A DNA stretch of 44,069 nucleotides from Anianibacter sp965662745 (GTDB taxonomy: Bacteria > Pseudomonadota > Alphaproteobacteria > Rhodobacterales > Rhodobacteraceae): assembly GCA_965662745.1 (NCBI GenBank), contig CBFIJK010000029.1, positions 1-44,069 of the forward strand, given 5' to 3'. Both the position numbers and the translations under genes were made by a program. The notes under the pieces were generated by a model. It did no database searches and was not told the DNA's origin. It saw nothing but the letters and a program-made list of their open reading frames with translations. Position 1 is the stretch's first letter. Every line of letters starts with the position of its first letter. Positions 1 to 7,795 of the stretch are shown here, piece by piece.

Positions 1-492
1 ATGGCCCACATCGCTCCCGCGAATGACACCCGGCATGCGGACAAGACGACCGAACAGATCGCAGACCTTCTGACCGCCGCCCAGCTTCTGGGTGTCGCCA
101 TCGGGGCCCAGACGCTCGCCGTGGACTATGCCAAGACGCGCGAACAGTTCGGCCGCCCGATCGGCAGTTTCCAGGCGGTCAAGCACCATGCCGCGAACAT
201 GGCGTTGGGGATCGAGATGGTGTCGGCCCAGCTCGACATGGCCGCAATCGCGCTGAACACCGCGCGCGAGGATGCGGGGTTCCAGATAGCAGCGCTTGCC
301 CGGCTGGCCCCCCGTGTCGCGCTGGAAACCACGCGCGCGGGCATCCAGATGCACGGCGGGATCGGTTTCTCGGCGGAGGCCGATGCGCATCACTATCTCA
401 AGCAGGCCCATATCCTGCGCCAGTTCCTCGGCCAGCGCGATTTCCCGGACGGCCCCGCCCCGCTTGCCCCCTACGAAAAGGACAGCTCATGA
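1..492 (+). CDS. Acyl-CoA dehydrogenase, C-terminal part (5' end outside window)
   Basis: This is the C-terminal helical domain of an FAD-dependent acyl-CoA dehydrogenase, which introduces an alpha-beta double bond into acyl-CoA thioesters. Only 163 residues are present, against about 380 for the family, so the gene enters from outside the window and the ATG at base 1 is probably an internal Met. Family landmarks are the block TREQFGRPIGSFQAVKH near residues 46-62 and the C-terminal block QMHGGIGFSAEADAHHYLK near 116-134. The N-terminal and middle domains and the catalytic Glu region are not visible. The stop overlaps the start of the following SDR gene (ATGA, 489-492), so the two are co-translated and probably act in one acyl-CoA or side-chain catabolic pathway. 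The family call is firm; the substrate cannot be told. Confidence 0.9.
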   Translation: MAHIAPANDTRHADKTTEQIADLLTAAQLLGVAIGAQTLAVDYAKTREQFGRPIGSFQAVKHHAANMALGIEMVSAQLDMAAIALNTAREDAGFQIAALARLAPRVALETTRAGIQMHGGIGFSAEADAHHYLKQAHILRQFLGQRDFPDGPAPLAPYEKDSS

Positions 493-1292
493 GAACCGCC
501 CTGATCACCGGCGCATCAAGCGGCATCGGCCTTGCCACCGCGCGCAAGTTCCTGAGCGAAGGCGTGGCCGTCGTGGGCGTGGGCCGTGACCGGGCCAAAC
601 TGGATGCGGCGGTCGAAAGCTGCGCCGACCTGTCCCCGCCGTTCCTGACGCTGGCCGCCGACATCACCGACGACGACACGCCAGCCCGCGCGGTCAGGGT
701 GGCGCTGGACAAGACTGGACGCCTCGATCACCTCGTGAACAACGCGGGCGTCGGCAGCCCGCAGCCGGTGCACTCGACTGACGATGAGACGCTCGACACG
801 TTCCTGAACCTCATGCTGCGCGCGCCCTTCCGCCTGGCGCGCGAGGCGCTGACGGCCTTCGGGGACACGGCGACCATCGTGAACGTGTCCTCGACCTATG
901 CCCTTGTCGGGGGACTGCGCGGTGGGGCCTATTCGGCGGCCAAGGCAGGGCTCAACGGCCTGACGCTGCACATGGCCGCGCAATACGGGTCGGCAGGCAT
1001 CCGGTCGAACGCGGTCGCGCCGGGGGTGATCCCGACCCCCATGACAGAGCACCGGCTGGAGGCCGAAGCGTTTCGCCGCATGAATTACGACATGACGCCA
1101 TCGGCCCGCTGGGGCACGGCGCAGGACGTGGCAGAAGCGATCTGGTTCCTGTCCTCGCCCGCGTCGGGCTGGATCAACGGACAGGTGCTTGCCGTCGATG
1201 GCGGCTGGACGACGACGAAATTCCTGACGGAGTCGGCTCTTTCCTCCGAACGTGACGATCAACCCGCAGATTGGAGCCATGCGGGAACCTAG
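489..1292 (+). CDS. SDR-family oxidoreductase
   Basis: A 267-residue classical short-chain dehydrogenase/reductase with a Rossmann fold and NAD(P) binding. The cofactor motif TGASSGIG is at residues 7-14, NNAG at 84-87, the catalytic Ser at about 134/135, and Tyr148 with Lys152 forms the YxxxK pair. The C-terminal segment WINGQVLAVDGGWT is typical of the 3-oxoacyl-ACP reductase-like branch, followed by an unusual tail of about 25 residues. It overlaps the preceding acyl-CoA dehydrogenase gene by four bases. That pairing suggests oxidation of a hydroxyacyl-CoA or alcohol intermediate in the same pathway, but the substrate is inferred only from context. SDRs cannot be assigned a substrate from sequence alone. 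Confidence 0.9.
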   Translation: MRTALITGASSGIGLATARKFLSEGVAVVGVGRDRAKLDAAVESCADLSPPFLTLAADITDDDTPARAVRVALDKTGRLDHLVNNAGVGSPQPVHSTDDETLDTFLNLMLRAPFRLAREALTAFGDTATIVNVSSTYALVGGLRGGAYSAAKAGLNGLTLHMAAQYGSAGIRSNAVAPGVIPTPMTEHRLEAEAFRRMNYDMTPSARWGTAQDVAEAIWFLSSPASGWINGQVLAVDGGWTTTKFLTESALSSERDDQPADWSHAGT

Positions 1293-1457
1293 TCCGAAAA
1301 TGCGAGAGGATCGGCTGTGAACCGCGGCACGAATGCCGGAGGCTCCGACTTCTGACGATAGATTATTACATGCAAGACCACGCACTAGCGGACCACTCAA
1401 GACGAAAGAGACCGGTGAGCACCCTCCATGCAGGCTTCATCGAAGCTTCGGGACGGG
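1293..1457. other. Intergenic gap, convergent gene ends
   Basis: 165 bases between the end of the SDR gene and the end of hicB, which converge here. I see no gene, no clear hairpin followed by a T-run, and no repeat. Confidence 0.5.
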
Positions 1458-1790
1458 CTAGCTTGCGGCCCTGTCGAGCACTTCCTCGGCCCACTGGTTC
1501 AGGCTCTTGCCTGACACTTCGGCGGCCAGCGCTGCCTTGCGGTGGACCTCTGGGCTGACCCGGAACATGACCTGTCCCGAATAGGTCTTCTGCGGCTCCT
1601 TGCCGATCCTGGCGCAGGTCTCAATGTAGTCTTCGACAGCCTCGTGGAAGGCGTCTCGCAGCCCGTCGACGGTGTCGGCATGAAACCCCACCCCGTCCCG
1701 GATACCGGCGACCCGGCCCGTAAAGACACCGTCCTCATCGTCATATTCGATCCGGGCAGCATAGCCCTTGTATGTCATGGTATTGGTCAT
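1458..1790 (-). CDS. hicB: HicB-family antitoxin
   Basis: A 110-residue type II antitoxin expected to bind and neutralise HicA and to repress the operon. The N-terminal 60 residues (MTNTMTYKGYAARIEY onward, with VTGR/IRDGVGFH-type segments) are the partial RNase H-like HicB fold. Residues about 72-110 (VMFRVSPEVHRKAALAAEV, then SLNQWAEEVLDRA) form the ribbon-helix-helix DNA-binding part. It overlaps the 3' end of hicA by four bases (1787-1790), the usual hicAB order. Its length and domains are complete, so the antitoxin looks functional even though the toxin start is odd. Confidence 0.9.
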   Translation of the reverse strand: MTNTMTYKGYAARIEYDDEDGVFTGRVAGIRDGVGFHADTVDGLRDAFHEAVEDYIETCARIGKEPQKTYSGQVMFRVSPEVHRKAALAAEVSGKSLNQWAEEVLDRAAS

Positions 1791-2206
1791 GGTGTGATTC
1801 CGATCCGTTCCAGGAAGTCGCGAGCATCGCTCACCTGGTATCTCTTCGCTTCCTTCGCAGGGTGCGGGCGGTGAAAAGTCGCCACCTCGCCGTCCTTTTC
1901 AAACCGCACCCGTGACCCCCGCCCTTCGATCATCAACGCCCCTGCGGCCAGCAGCAGGCTTTCAACTGCCACCCATTCGATGGTGCCTGACACCGGATCG
2001 ATGAAGACGGCAGCAAGGCTCTTGCGGTACTTGCTGTTCGTGAAGGCGTGTTCGGGAATGCCAACATAAATTGCAAGCTTTCCATCTGCGCTCGCTGAAG
2101 ATTGTCCTTTCTGGGCTGGTCTTTGTCTCCATGCCCGAGGGGTGCGTACAGCCTCGTCCAGAAACTCCTCCACGGCAAACTCCAGAGCTTTGCACCCTTC
2201 CACCAC
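1787..2206 (-). CDS. hicA: HicA-family toxin with an atypical N-terminus
   Basis: The C-terminal 84 residues, from TNSKYRKSLAAVF to the stop, match the dsRBD-like HicA mRNA interferase. They carry the EGRGSRVRF strand and the catalytic-His block FHRPHPAKEA. Family members of this branch normally start MNSK(H/Y)RKTL. Here the corresponding codon (2039-2041) is ACG instead of ATG, with no ribosome-binding site in front. Keeping the frame open requires the GTG at 2206, which adds 55 residues (about VEGCKALEFAVEEFLDEAV onward) that are not part of HicA. Either the toxin is translated as a fusion from GTG, or it uses a rare start, or it is a silenced remnant with an intact antitoxin. I give the long frame; the HicA domain proper is 1787-2041. 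Confidence 0.7.
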   Translation of the reverse strand: MVEGCKALEFAVEEFLDEAVRTPRAWRQRPAQKGQSSASADGKLAIYVGIPEHAFTNSKYRKSLAAVFIDPVSGTIEWVAVESLLLAAGALMIEGRGSRVRFEKDGEVATFHRPHPAKEAKRYQVSDARDFLERIGITP

Positions 2207-2402
2207 TGCATGTATTTTGAGTTGACCAACGCCAATGCGCGCTCAGCTATGAGCCAGCCTCCAAGACTTCAATCAGGCCAGATTTATAAACCTCGTATCG
2301 GTGGTTCGATTCCGCCCTCTGCACTACTCGTTCGGAATTCCTGGGGCCGGTCAGGGTCAACACCATCCTCCTTGGGCTATTCGTGGGACCGTACAAATGG
2401 CA
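2207..2402. other. Intergenic region holding a tRNA-3'-end-like sequence
   Basis: About 200 bases between allophanate hydrolase and hicA. Apart from the tRNA-like segment listed separately I see no gene. Base composition is noticeably more AT-rich around 2255-2295 than in the neighbours, which fits a junction between segments of different origin. Confidence 0.5.
2281..2326 (+). other. tRNA 3'-end-like fragment (possible att scar)
   Basis: Bases 2300-2316 form a T-arm look-alike: a 5-bp stem GGTGG/CCGCC (one G-T pair) around the loop TTCGATT, followed by CTCTGCAC at 2317-2324. The segment before it, TTATAAACC, resembles an anticodon loop with its 3' stem, but I find no matching D-arm, 5' acceptor strand or CCA. 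A 3' partial tRNA copy is what site-specific integration into a tRNA gene leaves behind. The resemblance is seen directly; the att interpretation is inference. Confidence 0.3.
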
Positions 2403-4226
2403 TTAAGCGATCGCCTTGCTGCCCTGATCCAGAAAGCTTCGCCAACTGCCAAGGGCGCTGATATCCTCGGCACCGTGCAGGCCGCTGGTTTCGCACAAGA
2501 ATCCCTTGACCTGTGTCCCATCCTCGATCTCGACGGTGCCGATGGCAAGTGGTGCGGGAATACCGGCCATGAAATCGCCCATGGCGGTTTTCGAGATCGC
2601 CCAAAGCTCCAATGCGATGGAGGTTCCGTGACCGTTTTCGGTGCGGCAAAGGCCTGGCCGGAAGGGCGGTCCGCCCGGCAAGGCATATAGGCTATAGCCG
2701 GGGGCTGTTTGTGTGGCTTTCAGGAACCGTGCACCACGCGATGTCAGTTCGTGGTTGAGCGGCAGGCCCGACATATGGGCGCCGCAGACGGCGACGATCA
2801 TCTCGGTCCCCGATGTGAGACCGGTCTCTGGGATCGGCAGGTCGGGTGTCTCAAGACCCGTCGCCCCGAGCTTGGGTCGGCGCGTCTGCATCAGGCGCTG
2901 ACCCTGCGCCGCGACTGCACCATCCTCGCCTGCGGACGCGATCAGCGTCACGCTGCCGGGGCGCCCGTCGCCGCGCGGGCCCGTCGGCACGGCCAATGCG
3001 CAGAGGTCCAGCAGGTTCACGAAGTTGGTGTACGTTCCAAGGTTTGAATTCGGCGTGATCGGGTCGACCTCGAGCTCGGCGCAAGTGGCGAAACACGGGA
3101 TCGTCGGCACGCACAGCATATCGGTCACCTCTAGGATCGGCTCACAGGCGCGGCGCAAATCCGCAAGCCGGTAGAACCCGACGAAGGCCTCCGCCGCGCT
3201 CAAACTCTCGGCCTTGGCGATAATGGCGCGGGTCACCGGATGCACGGCCTCAGGCCGGGTCGTCATCATGTCTTCGATGGCGGCATAACGTTCAGCAATC
3301 CACGCGCCATCGTAAAGCATCCGCGCGACGTCGTAGAATGGGGTAAAATCGACCCGCTCGATCTGCGCGCCGTCTTCGGCCAGTGTCGCCAGCGTCGCCT
3401 CGAAATCTGCCGCCTGCACGTCGTCGCCGAAAAAGATCAGACTGGCCGCGTCCGGGGCGGTGATGCGCGGCGCGGGCAAGGTTGCGGGCATGGGCGCTGC
3501 CGACATGACCCGCGAATAGGCATCTGCGGGATCGAACGCGGTGGCGGCGCGGAACACGTCATGTGCGTCAGCCACGGTCAGCGCAAAGATCGAAATCGTG
3601 TCGAGCGTCCGGCATGCAGGGACCAAACCGCTGGCCGAAAACGCGCCGAGGCTCGGCTTCAGCCCCACGATCCCGTTCAGCGCGGCAGGCACGCGCCCCG
3701 ACCCTGCCGTGTCGGTGCCCAGCGCGAACGGCACGATCCCATGGGCGACCACGACGGCTGAGCCCGAGGACGATCCGCCCGGCACGATGTCTGCATCCAG
3801 TGCGTTGCGCGGCACACCATAGGGCGAGCGCACACCGACAAGGCCGGTGGCGAATTGGTCGAGGTTGGTCTTGCCGATGGGAATCGCACCGGCCGCGCGC
3901 AATTGCGCCACGACAAAGGCGTCAGCGCGCGGGGCATAGGCATAGTCCGGGCAAGCCGCTGTCGTGGGCATGCCTGCCACGTCGATATTGTCCTTGACGG
4001 CAAAGGGTATCCCCCAAAGCGGCTTGTCGGGGTCGTAGGCGCCCAAAGCGGCAGCTTCGGCGGCGAGGTCTTCGGCACTGGCTTTGTAAATAAAGATCGC
4101 CGGATCGTCGACGGCGTCCAGACGGGCAAGCACCTCTGTCATGACTTCCCCGGGCGTCGCGCCAGCGGCATAGGCATCGCGCAGGGCGGCAAGGGTGAAG
4201 GGCAAGTCGGAAAGAGGCGTGGTCAT
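2403..4226 (-). CDS. atzF: Allophanate hydrolase (AtzF-type)
   Basis: A 607-residue cytoplasmic enzyme of the amidase signature family, expected to convert allophanate to CO2 and ammonia (EC 3.5.1.54), the last step of urea-carboxylase, biuret and cyanuric-acid catabolism. The N-terminal amidase domain (about 1-450) shows the Ser-cisSer-Lys triad: Lys78 in WGIPFAVKDN, Ser152 in GGSSSGSA and Ser176 in TDTAGSGR. The C-terminal domain (about 465-600, starting MIVAVCGAHMSGLPLNHEL) is the small domain typical of AtzF/DUR1,2, which separates it from plain amidases such as GatA. The length matches AtzF. It is the last gene of the ABC operon, 12 bases downstream of the ATPase gene. No urea carboxylase or biuret hydrolase is in the window, so the source of allophanate is unknown. 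A related amidase acting on an imported amide is the alternative. Confidence 0.85.
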   Translation of the reverse strand: MTTPLSDLPFTLAALRDAYAAGATPGEVMTEVLARLDAVDDPAIFIYKASAEDLAAEAAALGAYDPDKPLWGIPFAVKDNIDVAGMPTTAACPDYAYAPRADAFVVAQLRAAGAIPIGKTNLDQFATGLVGVRSPYGVPRNALDADIVPGGSSSGSAVVVAHGIVPFALGTDTAGSGRVPAALNGIVGLKPSLGAFSASGLVPACRTLDTISIFALTVADAHDVFRAATAFDPADAYSRVMSAAPMPATLPAPRITAPDAASLIFFGDDVQAADFEATLATLAEDGAQIERVDFTPFYDVARMLYDGAWIAERYAAIEDMMTTRPEAVHPVTRAIIAKAESLSAAEAFVGFYRLADLRRACEPILEVTDMLCVPTIPCFATCAELEVDPITPNSNLGTYTNFVNLLDLCALAVPTGPRGDGRPGSVTLIASAGEDGAVAAQGQRLMQTRRPKLGATGLETPDLPIPETGLTSGTEMIVAVCGAHMSGLPLNHELTSRGARFLKATQTAPGYSLYALPGGPPFRPGLCRTENGHGTSIALELWAISKTAMGDFMAGIPAPLAIGTVEIEDGTQVKGFLCETSGLHGAEDISALGSWRSFLDQGSKAIA

Positions 4227-4238
4227 GACAATCTACTC

Positions 4239-5888
4239 TTATTCAGCCGCAGATTTCGCAGCTTGGGTGGTCGTGGTCGGGGGTTTCGGGGCCGCGGCCA
4301 GCAGGGTGCGCGTATAAGGATGGCTCGGCTTGTCCATCACCTGCGCGGCAGGCCCTTGCTCCACGATCTCACCGCCTTGCATGACGATGACATGGTCGCA
4401 GAGCAGACGCACGACATTCAGGTCGTGACTGACAAAGAGGTAGGTCATGCCAAGTCGCGCGCGCAGGTCCGCCAGCAGGTTCAGCACCACCGCCTGGATG
4501 GACACGTCGAGCGCCGCTGTCGGCTCGTCCAGAATCAGGAATTTCGGATCGAGCGCGATAGCCCGCGCGATGCCCACCCGCGCCTTTTGACCACCCGAAA
4601 GCTGATGCGGGAAGCGGTCGAGCAACGAGAGCGGCAGACCGCACAGCGTCGCAAGTTCCTCGATCCGCGTGGTCAGGGCGGCGCCGCGCAGAGCGCTCAT
4701 CCGCAGGATCGGATCGGCGATGGTCTGGCGCGCGGAATGGCGGGGATTCAGGCTGTCGGTGGCGTCCTGAAACACCATTTGAATCTGGCTGCGCCGTTTG
4801 TCGCGCACGAAACGGTCGGCGGGGATATCTGCAATGTCGAACCCGTCGAACAGGATATCGCCCGACGTACGATCCAGCAGCCGCACCAACATCGACGACG
4901 TCGTCGACTTGCCGCACCCAGACTCGCCCACCAGGCCGACGCTTTGGCCTTCACGGATGGTGAAGGAAATGCCCTTGACCGCATGGACCGGCCCGGACTT
5001 GCCGGGGTAGGTCTTGACCAGATCGCGCACCTGCACCAGCGCCCGGTCCCCCGGCACGTGATCGGCCAGCGGAGAGCGGGCCTCAACTGGCAAGAGGTCT
5101 CGCAAGCCCGCCCCAAGGCGTGGCGTGGCATCGACCAACTTGCGCGTATAGGGGTGCTGCGGATCGGCAAAAAGGGCAGCGGCGGGACCAGTCTCGACGA
5201 TCTGGCCGTCTTTCATCACCGCCAGCCGATCGCAATATTCCGCGGCCATCCCAAGGTCGTGGGTGATCAGGATCGACGACATCCCACGCTCGCGGGTCAG
5301 GTCGCGCACAAGGTCCATCACCGCCTTCTGCGTGGTGATGTCGAGCCCGGTTGTCGGCTCATCCGCGATCAGCAGACGCGGCCCGCAGGCCAGCGCGATG
5401 GCGAAGACGACCCGCTGGCACATGCCCCCCGACAGCTCGAACGGATAGGCGTCGTAGCGCGCCTCGGCATCGCGGATGCGCACGGCCTCCAGCGCCTCGA
5501 TCGCCTTGGCGCGGGCGTTGGCGCGGGTGGCCCGCCCGTGACGGCGCAGCACGTCTTCGAGCTGGTGGCCGACCTTGCGGATCGGGTTCAGCGCGGCGCG
5601 GGGGTTCTGGAAGATCATGCTGATCTGGCGGCCGCGGATGGCCTGCATGTCCCTCTCAGCCGCCTGCGCCAAGTCTCGGCCCTCGAAGATAGCGCTGCCC
5701 GCCTTGATCCGCCCGCCCGCGTCGAGAATTCGCATCAACGCATATGACGTGACGGATTTGCCAGACCCGCTTTCGCCGACGATGCCCAGCGTTTCGCCTT
5801 CCGCGAGATCCAGAGAGATGCCGCGCACCGCCTCGAGCTCGCCGCGCCGCGTGCGGAAGGACACCGCAAAATCGGAAATGTTTAGCAT
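4239..5888 (-). CDS. Peptide/nickel-type ABC transporter, fused double ATPase
   Basis: A 549-residue fusion of two ABC ATPase domains, equivalent to DppD-DppF in one chain (YejF/GsiA-like arrangement). It energises the two permeases encoded upstream. Domain 1: Walker A GESGSGKS at 38-45, signature LSGGM at 152-156, Walker B LLIADEP at 172-178. Domain 2: Walker A GESGCGKS at 321-328, signature LSGGQ at 430-434, Walker B LILDEP at 451-456. Both halves have the oligopeptide-family C-terminal extension (HPYTRKL / HPYTRTL). The ATG lies three bases from the stop of the permease gene, so coupling is tight. Both ATP sites look intact. Confidence 0.95.
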   Translation of the reverse strand: MLNISDFAVSFRTRRGELEAVRGISLDLAEGETLGIVGESGSGKSVTSYALMRILDAGGRIKAGSAIFEGRDLAQAAERDMQAIRGRQISMIFQNPRAALNPIRKVGHQLEDVLRRHGRATRANARAKAIEALEAVRIRDAEARYDAYPFELSGGMCQRVVFAIALACGPRLLIADEPTTGLDITTQKAVMDLVRDLTRERGMSSILITHDLGMAAEYCDRLAVMKDGQIVETGPAAALFADPQHPYTRKLVDATPRLGAGLRDLLPVEARSPLADHVPGDRALVQVRDLVKTYPGKSGPVHAVKGISFTIREGQSVGLVGESGCGKSTTSSMLVRLLDRTSGDILFDGFDIADIPADRFVRDKRRSQIQMVFQDATDSLNPRHSARQTIADPILRMSALRGAALTTRIEELATLCGLPLSLLDRFPHQLSGGQKARVGIARAIALDPKFLILDEPTAALDVSIQAVVLNLLADLRARLGMTYLFVSHDLNVVRLLCDHVIVMQGGEIVEQGPAAQVMDKPSHPYTRTLLAAAPKPPTTTTQAAKSAAE

Positions 5889-5891
5889 GGC

Positions 5892-6770
5892 TCAGGTCCT
5901 TCTGCGCGGATCGACAATGTCGCGCAGACCGTCGCCCATCAGGTTGAAGGTGAAGACCGCCAGCATCAGCCACAGTCCGGGAAAGAGCGCGACCCACCAA
6001 TGGCCCGAGATGATGTAGTTGGCCCCTTCGGCGACCATGATCCCCCATTCAGGGGTTGGCGGGCGCACACCCAGGCCAATGAAGGACAAACCGGCCGCAT
6101 TCAGGATCGCCCACCCCATATTGAGCGAGACCTGCACCATCATGGGCGGCAGGGCGTTGGGGAAGATATGGAAGGCCAGCGTGCGAACATGCGAATTGCC
6201 CGAGAGGCGCGCGGCCAGCGCAAAGCCTGCCTCGCGGCGAATGTTCACCTCGGCCCGCACAAGGCGCGCATAAAACGGGATGTTGATCAGAGCGGTGGCA
6301 TAGATGATGTTCTCGATCGTGTTTCCGAGGGCAGCGACGATCCCCATGGCCAGCACGAACAAGGGGAAGGCCATGATCGTGTCCAGCACCCGGTTCAACA
6401 CCACGTCGAGCCAGCCACCCCAATAGCCCGCGATGGCCCCGAGGATCGACCCGATCACGAAAGAGATCGCGACCGCCAGCACCGAAATCGTGAGGTCAAG
6501 CCGCGTGGCGACCACCACGCGCGAAAACACGTCCCGCCCCAGGCTGTCAGTGCCGAACCAATGGGTCCAGTTGGGCGGTTGCAACGCGTTTGCCGCGTTC
6601 GTGGCCAAGGGATCGTGGGGCACGAGAAACGCGCCGAAGAAGGCCTGCAGCAGGAAGAAGGCGAACATGCCGAATGACAGCAAGGTCACGGGGTTCTCGC
6701 GCAGCACATGCAGCAGATGTGCCCAGGCGCCATCGGGCTTGCGGCCCGGAATGTCGGTGGCTTCGGTCAT
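5892..6770 (-). CDS. ABC transporter permease, DppC-like
   Basis: A 292-residue inner-membrane permease with about six hydrophobic segments. The N-terminal pattern NPVTLLSFGMFAFFLLQAFFG and the central EAA-type region (LVRAEVNIRREAGFALAARL) mark it as the DppC/OppC type. GTDSLGRDVFSRVV, just after the first periplasmic loop, is a signature of this family. I start it at the ATG at 6770, which overlaps the stop of the upstream permease gene by four bases. The frame stays open for a further 54 codons upstream, but that stretch is arginine-rich shadow sequence. It pairs with the DppB-like protein to form the channel. Confidence 0.93.
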   Translation of the reverse strand: MTEATDIPGRKPDGAWAHLLHVLRENPVTLLSFGMFAFFLLQAFFGAFLVPHDPLATNAANALQPPNWTHWFGTDSLGRDVFSRVVVATRLDLTISVLAVAISFVIGSILGAIAGYWGGWLDVVLNRVLDTIMAFPLFVLAMGIVAALGNTIENIIYATALINIPFYARLVRAEVNIRREAGFALAARLSGNSHVRTLAFHIFPNALPPMMVQVSLNMGWAILNAAGLSFIGLGVRPPTPEWGIMVAEGANYIISGHWWVALFPGLWLMLAVFTFNLMGDGLRDIVDPRRRT

Positions 6771-7792
6771 TTGGTGTCGAACCCGATGCGCGGATCGATC
6801 AGCGCGTAGCTGAGGTCGATGATGAGGTTGAGCGTGACGAAGAGAAAGGCCATGGCCAACACGAAGCCCTGCACGGCCGCGTAATCCGAAGCGACCAGCG
6901 CCTCGACCGCGTAGGACCCGATACCGGGCCATGCAAAGACTTTCTCGACCAGCACGTTGGCGCCGAGAACGAAGGAAAACACCATGCCCAGCGTGGTGAC
7001 GACTGGCAAAAGCGCGTTGCGCAAGCCGTAGCCAAACAGGATCTTGCCGCGCGACAGACCGGCGGCTCGCGCGGTGCGGATATAGTCGGACGACAGGGCC
7101 TGCAGCATCGCGGCCCGCGTCATCCGCGCGATGGGCGCCAGCGTGAAGAGCGCAAGCGTGATCGTCGGCAGTGTGAGTTGGCGCACCGTAGCGGCGAAGG
7201 TTTCAAGATCGCCCGCGATCAGGCTGTCGATCAGGTAGAAGCCGGTCACGCGCGGTGGCTCAAAATAGATGAAATCAAGCCGTCCCAGCGGCGACGGGGC
7301 CCAGCCCAGCAGATAGTAGAAGATATAGACCAGAAGGATGCCCGTGAAGAAGGTGGGCAAGGACACGCCCGCCGTCACAAGAACTCGGCACAAATGATCG
7401 ACCCAAGACCCCTGCCGTACTGCCGCGAGAACACCCAGCGGAATGGCGATGAGGCAGGACAGCACCAGCGCCGAGAGGGTTAGCTCTAACGAGGCAGGCA
7501 AGCGCATTGCAAGGTCGGTCACCACCGGTTGCCCGGTGCTGATGGACCGGCCCAGATCGCCTTGGGCCAAATCGCCGACATAGAGGAAGAACTGCGTTAC
7601 CAGCGGCTTGTCGAGGCCAAGCGCCTCGCGCACCTGCTGGATCGATTGCTCGTCCGCCATGGCCCCGGCGAAATAGACCGCCGGATCGCCGGGCAGCGCG
7701 CGGGTCAGGATGAAGCTGATCACGATCACCCCGATGATGACCGGCACGGTCTGTGCCAGCCGCATCCCGATCGCGCGCGTCCGCCCGGCCAT
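6767..7792 (-). CDS. ABC transporter permease, DppB-like
   Basis: A 341-residue inner-membrane permease. The first hydrophobic helix (VPVIIGVIVISFILTRALPGDP) followed by a long periplasmic segment (about 35-110) is the standard DppB/OppB topology. The EAA loop is near MTRAAMLQALSSDYIRTARAAG. It ends LSYALIDPRIGFDTK, matching the conserved DPR terminus of the family. It starts three bases after the binding-protein gene and overlaps the DppC-like gene by four bases. Confidence 0.93.
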   Translation of the reverse strand: MAGRTRAIGMRLAQTVPVIIGVIVISFILTRALPGDPAVYFAGAMADEQSIQQVREALGLDKPLVTQFFLYVGDLAQGDLGRSISTGQPVVTDLAMRLPASLELTLSALVLSCLIAIPLGVLAAVRQGSWVDHLCRVLVTAGVSLPTFFTGILLVYIFYYLLGWAPSPLGRLDFIYFEPPRVTGFYLIDSLIAGDLETFAATVRQLTLPTITLALFTLAPIARMTRAAMLQALSSDYIRTARAAGLSRGKILFGYGLRNALLPVVTTLGMVFSFVLGANVLVEKVFAWPGIGSYAVEALVASDYAAVQGFVLAMAFLFVTLNLIIDLSYALIDPRIGFDTK

Positions 7793-7795
7793 GGC

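Noticed and set aside
516..1400. 294-codon minus-strand frame over the SDR gene
   Set aside because: No motif is visible, and the plus strand carries all SDR signatures.
3855..5747. 630-codon plus-strand open frame antisense to allophanate hydrolase and the ABC ATPase
   Set aside because: It spans two real genes on the other strand, and its translation is rich in Arg, His, Gln and Asp with no family motifs. Long antisense frames are expected in GC-rich genes.
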